From: Bifidobacteriaceae bacterium
GTDB lineage: Bacteria; Actinomycetota; Actinomycetes; Actinomycetales; Bifidobacteriaceae
Assembly (NCBI GenBank): GCA_022649925.1
Contig: JALCOX010000011.1
Location: 1 to 39,318 of the forward strand
Direction of reading: 5' to 3'
Length of the DNA: 39,318 bases
The notes beneath the pieces were generated by a model. That model saw only the letters and a program-made list of their open reading frames with translations. It ran no database searches and had not been told where the DNA came from. Below, one piece after another: positions 16,159 through 24,055 of the stretch; positions within the stretch are counted from its first letter, which is position 1, and each line of letters starts with the position of its first letter. The translations under genes were made by a program, and so were the position numbers.

Positions 16159-17541
16159 ATGGCATCTCCCGCTCATCGCCCCTCTCGGGCAAAGGAACCC
16201 GTGCCCAATCTGGCGCACACATCCTCGAACGAGCCGCTCCATTCCACTGGTTTCATCAACTCTCACCACGTGCGCACGGGGATCGTGTTGGCATTGACCG
16301 CCATTTTGGCCTTCGTCGCCACCTTTGCCGCGGCGTCGTATCTCGACTTCTTCAACACCGTCAAAGGCACCGGAGTCAAGTACATCGCCCAAAAAGGCGA
16401 GAAGGTGACCTCGATCGTCGATCCCAACAACGGCGAGCCCCTCAACATCGTCCTCATGGGCCAAGATACCCGCGACGGCGCAGGCAACTCGGCCATCGGC
16501 GGCACCGCCTCGGACGAGCATCACGCCGACACGACGATGATCGTCCAGATCTCAGCCGACCGCTCCTACATCAATCTCGTCTCAATCCCCCGCGACTCCA
16601 TGGTCAATGCGCCCAGTTGCGAGACGTCCAAGGGCACCATGGCCTCTCCAGGCACTGTGATGTTCAACTCCATCTTCTCCTCCGCCTACAACTACGGTGG
16701 CGACATCGCTTCAGCGGCAAGCTGCACGACGGCCGCCCTGGCCCAACTCACCGGGCTCAACCTGTCGCTCTTCATGGTGGCTGACTTCCAGGGGCTCAAA
16801 AAGATGATTGACGCGGTCGGCGGCGTCGACCTGTGCATCCCCCAAGACGTGAGCGACAACTACACGGGACTGAAGCTCAGCAAGGGCATGCAGCATCTCA
16901 ACGGAAATCTCGCCACCCAGTACGCACGTTTGCGCCACGGCATTGGCGACGGTTCCGACATCATGCGCACCACTCGTCAGCAGTACCTCATCAAGGCTCT
17001 CATCAACCGAGTTCTGACGAAGAACATCCTCACCAACTCGGATCAGCTCTACCAGCTGGTTCACACCGGCATCAGTGCCCTGCAGATGAGCGAACAGCTC
17101 GCCGACCTCAACACCTTGGCCGGTCTCGCGTACAGCCTGCGCAACTTCAAGACCTCCAATCTCTACTCGCGTACCGTGCCAACTGAGGCCTACCCCAGCG
17201 ATCTCAACCGCGTGCAGTGGGCATCGGGAGCAACCGCCTTGTGGTCCAAGATGAAGGCGGACAAGCCCATCGCGCTCTCCACCGGCACCTCGTCGAAGTC
17301 ATCGAAGTCGTCGGACACGAGTTCCGATTCAGACTCGAACTCCGATTCCACCACCAAGGGCAAGGTCAATTCGAAGACGGGCCTCATCACAGAATCCGAT
17401 GGAACCCTCGTCGACCCGAAGACCGGCGGCACGGTGGACCCAGAGACCGGAATCATCAAGGATCCGGACACCGGCTATTCCATGGGACTCGCAGATCAGT
17501 ATCTCGCCGCGACCGTGTGTGCTGTTACTGCGCAGAAGTAG
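16159..17541 (+). CDS. LCP (LytR-CpsA-Psr) family protein with DPxTG-repeat tail
   Basis: LCP enzymes transfer lipid-linked glycopolymers such as teichoic acid or capsule onto peptidoglycan outside the membrane. The 460-residue protein has a cytoplasmic N-terminus, one membrane segment (about 39-61) and the LCP domain (about 95-290), with conserved parts NIVLMGQDTRDG, DTTMIVQISAD, SIPRDS (catalytic Arg/Asp region), IDAVGGVDLCIP and ATQYARLRHGIGDGSD. After a linker comes a Ser/Asp-rich stretch (about 372-400) and a tail with tandem D-P-x-T-G units. The ATG at 16159 has AGAAGGG eight bases upstream; the frame continues upstream without a site. A second LCP gene follows after 82 bases. Substrate unknown. 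Confidence 0.92.
   Translation: MASPAHRPSRAKEPVPNLAHTSSNEPLHSTGFINSHHVRTGIVLALTAILAFVATFAAASYLDFFNTVKGTGVKYIAQKGEKVTSIVDPNNGEPLNIVLMGQDTRDGAGNSAIGGTASDEHHADTTMIVQISADRSYINLVSIPRDSMVNAPSCETSKGTMASPGTVMFNSIFSSAYNYGGDIASAASCTTAALAQLTGLNLSLFMVADFQGLKKMIDAVGGVDLCIPQDVSDNYTGLKLSKGMQHLNGNLATQYARLRHGIGDGSDIMRTTRQQYLIKALINRVLTKNILTNSDQLYQLVHTGISALQMSEQLADLNTLAGLAYSLRNFKTSNLYSRTVPTEAYPSDLNRVQWASGATALWSKMKADKPIALSTGTSSKSSKSSDTSSDSDSNSDSTTKGKVNSKTGLITESDGTLVDPKTGGTVDPETGIIKDPDTGYSMGLADQYLAATVCAVTAQK
17410..17481 (+). repeat. Tandem 24-bp coding repeats (D-P-x-T-G units)
   Basis: Near the end of the LCP gene the units DPKTGGTV, DPETGIIK and DPDTGYSM follow one another directly, each eight residues or 24 bases. 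A degenerate unit (NSKTGLIT) lies just before. Such short units usually form an extended wall-spanning or ligand-binding stalk. Confidence 0.75.
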
Positions 17542-17623
17542 CTGCCTTACCTTACAGAATCGCTCTGGTGCGCGATAGTCGAATGAGTACGACGCACAAG
17601 AGGGCAAGACAGGGGTAAGTAGT

Positions 17624-18931
17624 ATGGCGCTAGATCCTCACTCCACATCCGACGACGATTCCTTTGCGCCCCCCAGCTTCATCCCCTCAGCCCCTCACAA
17701 GCGTGCCTCGCAGAATGCCGACACCTCGTCTCTGCCACCGAGCTTCACCCCTTCAGGGGCCAGCGGCAAGCCTACGATGACACCCAGCAGCGATCAGACA
17801 CCGGTGGGCAGCAAGCAGCCTCTCCTCCCCCGCGAACCCCGCAGGGCCGGGGGCTCCAGCAGAAGTCTGAAGGCTTCTACCGACACCGATTATCCGGCAC
17901 AGCCATCTCAGCCGTCTCGCCCGTCTTTCCCATCAGGAGGAAGACCAAACCGGGGCAACGCAGGCGCGAGCGCAACCCAAAAAAGACGGCCCGGCCGCAT
18001 CGTGGCACGCGTCATCTTAGCGATCCTCGCAATCCTTGCCATCCTCCTGGCGGTCGTCTACTTCTGGGTCAACAGCCAATTGCAGCACTTCGACGGTCTC
18101 TCCGATCGCGCCGACGACTCTGCGGAGACGTGGCTCATCACGGGTTCCGACGTGCGCGATGGGACTGCGGGAACAGGTGCGAAAGGCTCCGTCGACGGCG
18201 AACGCACCGACAGCATCATGGTGCTCGTCAAGCCACAATCGGGAAGATCCGCACTCATCTCAATTCCCCGAGACACCTTCGTCACCGTTGACGGCACCGA
18301 CATGAAGATCAACGCGGTCGCAGAAACCCACGATTGGAAGAAACTCACCGAGACGGTAGAAGGCATCACCGATCTCAAAATCGATCATCTCGTCCGCATC
18401 GGTTTCGGCGGCGTCACCAAGGTCGTCGACGCTGTCGGCGGCATCGAATTGTGCTACAACAGATCCTTCACTGACACCTACGCAAACCTCACCTGGGACG
18501 CCGGATGTCACACGGTCAACGGCAGCACGGCCCTCAAGTTCTCCCGTGCCCGCTACTCCGACCCCAAAGGCGACTTCGGCCGCACGGAGCGTCAGCGCAT
18601 GGTCATCCAGGCCATCGCTAAAAAGGCTGCGACCCCGAGCACGATTCTCAACCCTGTAAAGGCCCAGAAAATCGCCTCTTCTACACTCTCCGTCATCAAG
18701 GTGGACGAGAATGCCAGCGCTTTCTCCCTGGTGAAAATGGCCTTCGCCTTCAAGAGCGCTACCGGCAGCGACGGCATCACGGGAACCGTGTACTACAGCA
18801 ACCCCGATTACTATCCGTCCTCCGGCATCGGATCCACCATTCTGCTCGACAGCGAGAAGACGACGGATCTCTTCGACAAGATCGCCGATGGAACCCAGGC
18901 CAAGGGCACTGTCGGAGGCTACGTCCAATAG
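17624..18931 (+). CDS. Second LCP (LytR-CpsA-Psr) family protein
   Basis: This 435-residue LCP protein has an unusually long cytoplasmic N-terminus (about 125 residues) rich in Pro and Ser, containing two PPSFxPS motifs (APPSFIPSAP and LPPSFTPSGA), and a basic patch (KRRPGR) just before the membrane segment (about 127-149). The LCP domain (about 165-330) shows WLITGSDVRDG, DSIMVLVKPQ, LISIPRDTFV, VDAVGGIELCYN and the Arg-rich LKFSRARYSDPKGDFGRTERQR. A short mixed domain ends the protein. The ATG has AGGGG about 10 bases upstream. It is 82 bases behind the first LCP gene, probably in one operon. Two LCPs in tandem suggest separate glycopolymer substrates or partial redundancy. The disordered N-terminus could bind cytoplasmic division or polymerase partners; this is inference. 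Confidence 0.92.
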   Translation: MALDPHSTSDDDSFAPPSFIPSAPHKRASQNADTSSLPPSFTPSGASGKPTMTPSSDQTPVGSKQPLLPREPRRAGGSSRSLKASTDTDYPAQPSQPSRPSFPSGGRPNRGNAGASATQKRRPGRIVARVILAILAILAILLAVVYFWVNSQLQHFDGLSDRADDSAETWLITGSDVRDGTAGTGAKGSVDGERTDSIMVLVKPQSGRSALISIPRDTFVTVDGTDMKINAVAETHDWKKLTETVEGITDLKIDHLVRIGFGGVTKVVDAVGGIELCYNRSFTDTYANLTWDAGCHTVNGSTALKFSRARYSDPKGDFGRTERQRMVIQAIAKKAATPSTILNPVKAQKIASSTLSVIKVDENASAFSLVKMAFAFKSATGSDGITGTVYYSNPDYYPSSGIGSTILLDSEKTTDLFDKIADGTQAKGTVGGYVQ

Positions 18932-19028
18932 TTCCAATAATTCGGTAAAGGGCTCCAAGCATCTTCCCATTCGACCACAGGGTCCGTTTTTTCGTGCCCG
19001 CGAAGCTCGCCTGTCTCATGATGGAGAG

Positions 19029-20939
19029 ATGACTCGCTCCGCAACTGCTCGCACACCCGCCGCCAGATCCTCTACTGCGGCGGCCCGCTGGGGACTCCTC
19101 GCCGGTCTCAGCCCGTTACTCGCGCAATCCGTGATGCTCGTCATCGCGGCCCTTCAACGCAACTGGATGTTTTTCGCCATGGTCGTTCCCGGAGTTCTCA
19201 TGAGCGCCACCTACGCCATGACGTCGCTGATGAGGCACAGAGCCGAGCGCGCCGCCTCATCAGGGGCACCGCCAGATGGCGCGAATGCTGTTCTGCCACC
19301 CTCCGATTCGGGCGGCACCGGTGCCTTCGCTACGCCCGCGCGACTCGATACGTCGACGCTAGCATCGCTGCCCGTCCTCTCCCTCCCGACTTCTGAGAAC
19401 GGCCACGGCGCAGAGACGGAGTATCGACCGCTATCGCAAAATCTGTGGAAGTTCTGCGTGTCCGAATGGGAACGCACCGGCGACACCAGTCCGCAACACC
19501 CCACTGTGCGCGCCTGCATGGGAGTCGTTGCCACGCAAAATGGAAAAAATAAAGATCCGGTGCCTCTCAGCCTCGACTTGTGTTCCCGGGGACCTCACGC
19601 CTTGGTCGCCGGCACCACGGGCTCGGGAAAATCGATGTTTCTTCAAAGTTGGTGCGTCTCCATGGCGCTGCAATACCCACCCGACAAGGTGAACTTCATC
19701 CTCCTCGATTTCAAGGGAGGTGCCACCTTCAGGGTGTTGCACCGTCTGCCTCACGTGGTGGGATTCGTGTCAGATCTCAACATGGCACACGCGGTACGCG
19801 CCCTGCGAGCCATCGAGGCGGAGCTCAAGCGCAGGGAGAACCTCATCGCCCAGGCCGGCGTCGGATCGGTGGACGAGCTCGACGACCCGCCCCCGCGCCT
19901 GATCATCGTGGTCGACGAGTTCCATGCTCTTCGCTTCGCCCTGCCCGACTATTCCGATCACCTCGTTCGCATCGCCGCGCAGGGTCGCTCGCTGGCAATG
20001 CATCTCATCCTCTCGACGCAGAATCCCCAGGGGCAAGTCAGCACCGACATGAAGGCCAACATCAATCTCAACATCTGCCTTCGCGTCAAAGATCGCCTCC
20101 AATCGATGGAGATGCTGGGTACGGCACAGGCGGCGGAATTCACGGCCTCCTCCCCGGGGATGGGGATACTCAACGATTCCGAGAGCGTCCGAGTATTCCG
20201 AGCGGCCACCATCGACGACACCGAACTCATCGTGGCCCACATTTACCGCTGCTTGCGCTTTTATGGCGGCACGCCTCCCTCGCCGCTGTTCACTCCGCCC
20301 CTCCCCGCCAGGCTCACCCGCGAAGATATTCCGCTCCAATCTGAGCACATAACAGCCGAGCCACTCATCGGATGCAGCGACGACGGAGTCCTCCTTCACC
20401 CGTGCCTTCTCGACCTCGCGTCGGGCAACCTCGCCATCATCGGCCCCGACGGGCGTGGCAAAACGACACTGTTGCAAAATATCGGGACTCAATTGCGCAC
20501 GATTTCACTGCAGTCGAGGTTGCGGTGGACGGTGAAGACCGACCACGGATACCTGGATCACCCCGGTCTGCCTCGTCAACGGGCGCTCAGCTCGATATCT
20601 CACCACCTTGCCTGTGATTACTGGCTGATAGACGGAGCCGACGAATTGCTCGATCCCTTATCTCGCGACAAACTCCACGAGGAATTCATGCAGGCTCTAC
20701 AGATGAAGTCCCGCAGAGTTCTCTTCACGCTGACCTCGGCGCGCTACGTCCGCTACCCCGACCATTGTTCCCTGCGCATCGTATTTCCCTCGGGCGAACA
20801 GACCAGCGACGTCATGGCCGGAATTCCGGCACCACTGTTACGGCAGTGGGCACCCGAAGACTACGAAATACCGGGCCGGGGCGTGTGCCTGAGCGGCTCG
20901 GGAGCTCGAACCATACAGTGCTTGGAGCACCAGCCATGA
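19029..20939 (+). CDS. FtsK/SpoIIIE-type ATPase resembling type VII secretion EccC/EssC
   Basis: This 636-residue membrane ATPase has an N-terminal membrane hairpin (about residues 18-65) and two tandem FtsK-like ATPase domains. Domain 1 has Walker A GTTGSGKS (195-202), LLDFKGGATF, Walker B LIIVVDEFHAL (about residue 295) and QGRSLAMHLILSTQNP. Domain 2 has GPDGRGKTT (from 472) and LIDGADELLDP. The LDFKGG and STQNP patterns are shared by EccC/EssC type VII secretion motors and FtsK. It is far shorter than EccC (about 1300 residues, three or four ATPase domains) and lacks the FtsK gamma domain. The start is uncertain: ATG 19029 has GGAG very close, and the frame begins at 18888 inside the LCP gene. 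No WXG100 protein or other ESX subunit is in the window. Substrate unknown. Confidence 0.82.
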   Translation: MTRSATARTPAARSSTAAARWGLLAGLSPLLAQSVMLVIAALQRNWMFFAMVVPGVLMSATYAMTSLMRHRAERAASSGAPPDGANAVLPPSDSGGTGAFATPARLDTSTLASLPVLSLPTSENGHGAETEYRPLSQNLWKFCVSEWERTGDTSPQHPTVRACMGVVATQNGKNKDPVPLSLDLCSRGPHALVAGTTGSGKSMFLQSWCVSMALQYPPDKVNFILLDFKGGATFRVLHRLPHVVGFVSDLNMAHAVRALRAIEAELKRRENLIAQAGVGSVDELDDPPPRLIIVVDEFHALRFALPDYSDHLVRIAAQGRSLAMHLILSTQNPQGQVSTDMKANINLNICLRVKDRLQSMEMLGTAQAAEFTASSPGMGILNDSESVRVFRAATIDDTELIVAHIYRCLRFYGGTPPSPLFTPPLPARLTREDIPLQSEHITAEPLIGCSDDGVLLHPCLLDLASGNLAIIGPDGRGKTTLLQNIGTQLRTISLQSRLRWTVKTDHGYLDHPGLPRQRALSSISHHLACDYWLIDGADELLDPLSRDKLHEEFMQALQMKSRRVLFTLTSARYVRYPDHCSLRIVFPSGEQTSDVMAGIPAPLLRQWAPEDYEIPGRGVCLSGSGARTIQCLEHQP

Positions 20940-21058
20940 TGACACGCGGACCGTAGCACAGATGAAAGAGTAAAAACACCCTTGAAATCTCAGGAAAATC
21001 ATGGTTATCTCAGTAATGGAAGTAATTCAGTAACGAATGAAAGTTTCGAGGTTTTCAC

Positions 21059-21337
21059 GTGAGCAATGCTTTTGATTGGCGAGCTGAGGCCGCCTGTCGT
21101 GATAAAGATCCTGAACTGTTCTTCCCGGTTGGCAACACGGGTACGTCCCTTCAGCAGATCGAAGAGGCAAAGGCCGTCTGCCGCACCTGCAAGGTCATCG
21201 ATGCCTGCCTGAAGTGGGCTTTGGACACCAACCAGGACTCCGGCGTCTGGGGTGGATTGAGCGAGGATGAGCGTCGCGCCCTCAAGCGTCGCGCCATGCG
21301 CGCCCGCCGTTCCTCCGCAATGCAGATGAACGCCTGA
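21059..21337 (+). CDS. whiB1: WhiB1-type iron-sulfur transcriptional regulator
   Basis: This 92-residue Wbl protein binds a [4Fe-4S] cluster through four cysteines (AACRDKDPELFFP and VCRTCKVIDAC), has the GVWGGLSEDERR turn and a strongly basic tail (KRRAMRARRSS) for DNA contact. In mycobacteria WhiB1 is an essential, nitric-oxide-sensitive regulator. The WhiB1 assignment rests on the sequence type and on the opposing pdtaS gene, the same arrangement as Rv3219 and Rv3220c. The start codon is GTG at 21059, with only a weak ribosome binding site. The 119-base upstream gap has a TTGAAA at 20982-20987 and a direct repeat of CAGTAA-[T/C]-G (about 21011 and 21029), a possible regulatory site. A hairpin terminator follows at 21353-21390. 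Confidence 0.9.
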   Translation: MSNAFDWRAEAACRDKDPELFFPVGNTGTSLQQIEEAKAVCRTCKVIDACLKWALDTNQDSGVWGGLSEDERRALKRRAMRARRSSAMQMNA

Positions 21338-21352
21338 GCTTCATATAGCTTC

Positions 21353-21390
21353 AAAAATCCCTGCCCCAGCATTCTGGGCGCAGGGATTTT
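21353..21390. terminator. Bidirectional terminator between whiB1 and pdtaS
   Basis: AAAATCCCTGC-CCCAG (21354-21369) pairs with CTGGGCGCAGGGATTTT (21374-21390) with one bulged base and a four-base loop. Flanking A and T runs allow it to stop transcription from both convergent genes. Confidence 0.87.
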
Positions 21391-21460
21391 GCATATCTGC
21401 TACCGCACCTTCTACCGTGTAATCCGTGCGGCCGCACTCGAGGTTACGCGCGGTGTCATT

Positions 21461-22948
21461 TCATTCGGCCTGAGCGGCGCGCAGCTTGATATTGAGAATC
21501 ACCCTGGTTCCACCCTCTCGTCGCGGCTCCCACTTGACGGTCCCGCCGAAGTCGGACTGGACGAAGGTGTTGATGATCTGGGTTCCCAGTCCCGTTCCGT
21601 GTGTCCGCTCGTGGGCATGGTCTGGATCGTCTTCAAAGCCGATTCCGTCATCCTCTACGACCACGTTGAGGTTGTTGCCTCCACGCCCCACCGAGATAAC
21701 AATATGCCCCTCCTTGATCCCCTCAAAGCCGTGCTCGACGGCGTTGGTCACCAACTCCGTGAGAACCAGGGACAGCGGGGTTGCATCCTGGGCGGGCATC
21801 ATGCCAAAGCTTCCGATGTAGGAAATCTCGATGTGTTGGCCTTCGGTGCTTGCCAGATCGACGCTCATCCGCAGGAGGTTGGAGATGACGGAGTCGAAAT
21901 CCACCACCTCGTCGGCGGTTTGGCTCAGCCCCTCGTGAACCACCGCGATTGTTTCAACGCGACGCATTGCCTCCCCCAGGGCCTTCTTGACCTCTGGATC
22001 GTTGGTGCGACGAGACTGGAGTCGCAAGAGCGCGGACACCGCTTGCAGATTGTTCTTCACACGATGGTGAATTTCGGCAATGGTGGCGTCCTTCGTCTTG
22101 AGCTGCTGATCCCTTCTGCGCAGCTCGGTTACGTCGCGACAGAGGATGACCGCACCACTGTGCCCCGATTTCCCACTCAGGGGCCACGAGCGGATGGAGA
22201 TGGCGGCACCGTTGGCCTCGAGGTCGGAATCGACCGGCGCCTTACCCGACAACACCAGCGGTAGTTGCTCGGGCACCGGATCCGACTTGTGGATGAGGCT
22301 CACGCCAAGCTCGATGAGGTTCTGCCCTTCCATCACCGAATTGTTGCCCAGGCGCTTGAAGCAGCTCACCGCATTGGGGGAAGCGTATTCGACGGACCCG
22401 TCAGCGGAGAGAATGATGAAGCCATCGGGAACGCGCGCGTTGTGGCGCTGACTCAGCACGGAATCCGTATAGGGGAAAGTGCCACCCGGGATCATGGCAA
22501 AGAGGTCCTTCGCGGCCTTGATGCTCTCCGACTCGTAGCGACCCGTGGCAGCCCTCGTCGAAAGGTTGGTCTCGCGCACAATGACGGCGAGGGGCTTGTC
22601 GTTGTGCCACACGCAGGCCACGACATCGCAGATCGAATAGTCATCAATCATTCGGATGGACTCGGAGCGCACCACCTCGCGCGATCCAAAGGCCCTGATG
22701 AGCAGGGGACGCAGCTGATCGTCCACCATATGCCCCACGAGGTCGTCGGGGCGCACTGACAGAACCGTAGAAGGTCTGCACTGGCCCGCATAGACGAATT
22801 GACCATCGGCGACGGGTATCGCCAGAAGGAGGTCGGCATAACCCAGATCGGCGATGACCTGCCAGTCGGCCACAAGATGATGGAGCCACTCGCGGTCGCT
22901 TGCGTTCAGACCGGGGGCATCTGCAATAATTTTGGCGAAATCTGTCAC
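21461..22948 (-). CDS. pdtaS: Cytosolic sensor histidine kinase PdtaS
   Basis: PdtaS is a soluble kinase that in mycobacteria phosphorylates the RNA-binding antiterminator PdtaR. The 495-residue protein has a GAF-like N-terminal domain (about 20-150), a PAS domain (about 165-275, with DGFIILSADGSVEYASPNAV), the HisKA_2 dimerisation domain with phospho-accepting His294 in AEIHHRVKNNLQAV, and an HATPase domain (LVLTELVTNAVEHGF, VVVEDDGIGF, GTGLGTQII). There is no membrane segment. Position and orientation next to whiB1 match Rv3220c-Rv3219 of M. tuberculosis, which supports the name strongly. PdtaR is not encoded in this window and would have to lie elsewhere. The start at 22948 begins MTDFAKI, typical for the family. 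Confidence 0.93.
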   Translation of the reverse strand: MTDFAKIIADAPGLNASDREWLHHLVADWQVIADLGYADLLLAIPVADGQFVYAGQCRPSTVLSVRPDDLVGHMVDDQLRPLLIRAFGSREVVRSESIRMIDDYSICDVVACVWHNDKPLAVIVRETNLSTRAATGRYESESIKAAKDLFAMIPGGTFPYTDSVLSQRHNARVPDGFIILSADGSVEYASPNAVSCFKRLGNNSVMEGQNLIELGVSLIHKSDPVPEQLPLVLSGKAPVDSDLEANGAAISIRSWPLSGKSGHSGAVILCRDVTELRRRDQQLKTKDATIAEIHHRVKNNLQAVSALLRLQSRRTNDPEVKKALGEAMRRVETIAVVHEGLSQTADEVVDFDSVISNLLRMSVDLASTEGQHIEISYIGSFGMMPAQDATPLSLVLTELVTNAVEHGFEGIKEGHIVISVGRGGNNLNVVVEDDGIGFEDDPDHAHERTHGTGLGTQIINTFVQSDFGGTVKWEPRREGGTRVILNIKLRAAQAE

Positions 22949-23014
22949 ATGTCAATCGTAAGGGCGTGGCTCGATATCGGCTCACCCGCAATCGGGCAGA
23001 AAGGTCTCGTCCCG

Positions 23015-23049
23015 AACCTACGCTATCGTAAGTTACGTTGTCGTAGGTT
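23015..23049. promoter_or_regulatory. Double palindromic operator, TACG-N4-CGTA twice
   Basis: TACG-CTAT-CGTA (23019-23030) and TACG-TTGT-CGTA (23034-23045) lie 15 bases apart in the gap between pdtaS and the hemolysin III gene. The first extends to AACCTACG...CGTAAGTT with one mismatch, and the second ends CGTAGGTT. Such spaced short palindromes are typical of TetR-family regulators. No such regulator is encoded in the window. Confidence 0.65.
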
Positions 23050-23232
23050 TTGTGGAAATCTGCTATGGCTACAGGCCACATGCAGAAAGTCCGTATAAAC
23101 CGAGAAGTACCAAGAAATAAGGCGGGTTTGCAGATGAGTAACGCATCGATATCGCTCCCGGGCGCACCTCACACAGCGCACGGCGGCGCACAGACAGACC
23201 ATAAGACATCACAGTCGAAGGGAGCCTCTTCC

Positions 23233-23964
23233 ATGTCGCAAAAAAACACGAACGATTCCTCCCCTAACAAGGTCACAAAGAAGCGCGAGCGCAAGGTACG
23301 TCTCGACGTGCATGGCCGCCCCAAGCCGCTCATGCGCGGTTGGATTCACGCGGGCGCCACTCCCCTCGCCCTCGCCGGGGGAATCGTCGCCATCTGCCTC
23401 GCGCCCTTCGCGGCCATGAAGGCCGCCTGCGCCATCTACATGACCGCTTCCCTGGTGCTCTTTGGCAACTCCGCGTTCTATCACATTGGGGACTGGTCCC
23501 CCAAGGTCACCGACGTCCTGCGCCGTCTCGACCACATGAACATCTTCCTGCTCATCGCCGGCACCTACACGCCCATGGCGTTCGCGCTCGAGCCCCTGTG
23601 GCGCAATACAATTCTCATCGCCCTGTGGTCCTCCACGGGAGTCGCACTCATCATCCACCTCATCTGGATCAGCGCCCCTCGCTGGCTCTACACCATCACC
23701 TACATCGTCTTCGGCGTCTCCGGGGTTGCCTTCCTCCCGCTGTACTGGATCTCTCCCCTCGCCGGCCCCGCAGTCGTCTGGCTCATCGCCGCCGGTGGCG
23801 CGGTGTACATTCTGGGAGCGGTGGTCTACGGCAAGCGGTGGCCGGACCCCAGTCCTAAGATTTTCGGATTCCACGAGATCTTTCACTCGGCAACCGTCGC
23901 CGGGTATGCCTGCCACATGGTGGCGATCTTCCTCGTCATCGGGAAAATGCGCGGAATCATGTGA
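23233..23964 (+). CDS. Hemolysin III / TrhA family (PAQR-type) membrane protein
   Basis: This is a seven-helix membrane protein of the hemolysin III (TrhA, YqfA) family, related to PAQR receptors; bacterial members have been linked to membrane lipid homeostasis, and the name 'hemolysin' is historical. Conserved metal-site residues are visible in NSAFYHIGDW, RRLDHMNIFLLIAGTYTP and FGFHEIFHSATVAGYACHM. I chose ATG 23233 (243 residues, GAAGGGAG upstream); the family starts near RGWIHAG, and in-frame ATGs at 23134 and 23080 would only add a low-complexity polar stretch. The gene lies behind the double TACG-N4-CGTA operator and ends just before a perfect 27-bp hairpin. It resembles the mycobacterial hly3 gene, which is also near greA. 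Confidence 0.9.
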   Translation: MSQKNTNDSSPNKVTKKRERKVRLDVHGRPKPLMRGWIHAGATPLALAGGIVAICLAPFAAMKAACAIYMTASLVLFGNSAFYHIGDWSPKVTDVLRRLDHMNIFLLIAGTYTPMAFALEPLWRNTILIALWSSTGVALIIHLIWISAPRWLYTITYIVFGVSGVAFLPLYWISPLAGPAVVWLIAAGGAVYILGAVVYGKRWPDPSPKIFGFHEIFHSATVAGYACHMVAIFLVIGKMRGIM

Positions 23965-23974
23965 CGCACGCGTC

Positions 23975-24036
23975 GCGTGAATGCATGAAGGGCCCCAGCC
24001 AACGATGTGTGGCTGGGGCCCTTCATGCATTCACGC
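23975..24036. terminator. Perfect 27-bp inverted repeat between convergent genes
   Basis: Bases 23975-24001 and 24010-24036 are exact reverse complements, with an eight-base loop (ACGATGTG). The stem contains GGGCCCCAGCCA in the loop-proximal part and ATGCAT further out. It begins 10 bases after the hemolysin III stop and ends 19 bases before the greA stop. There is no U-tract on either side, so it is either a bidirectional factor-independent terminator of the type common in actinobacteria or a convergent-transcription barrier. Confidence 0.8.
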
Positions 24037-24055
24037 AGCAGTGCTTAAGTGGCAG

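Noticed and set aside
19029-21337. A full type VII secretion locus around the FtsK/EccC-like ATPase
   Set aside because: No small WXG100 protein, EccB, EccD, EccE or mycosin-like gene lies on either side; the neighbours are LCP and whiB1.
21389-22264. 291-codon plus-strand frame opposite pdtaS
   Set aside because: It begins inside the terminator hairpin and is antisense to a well-conserved kinase.
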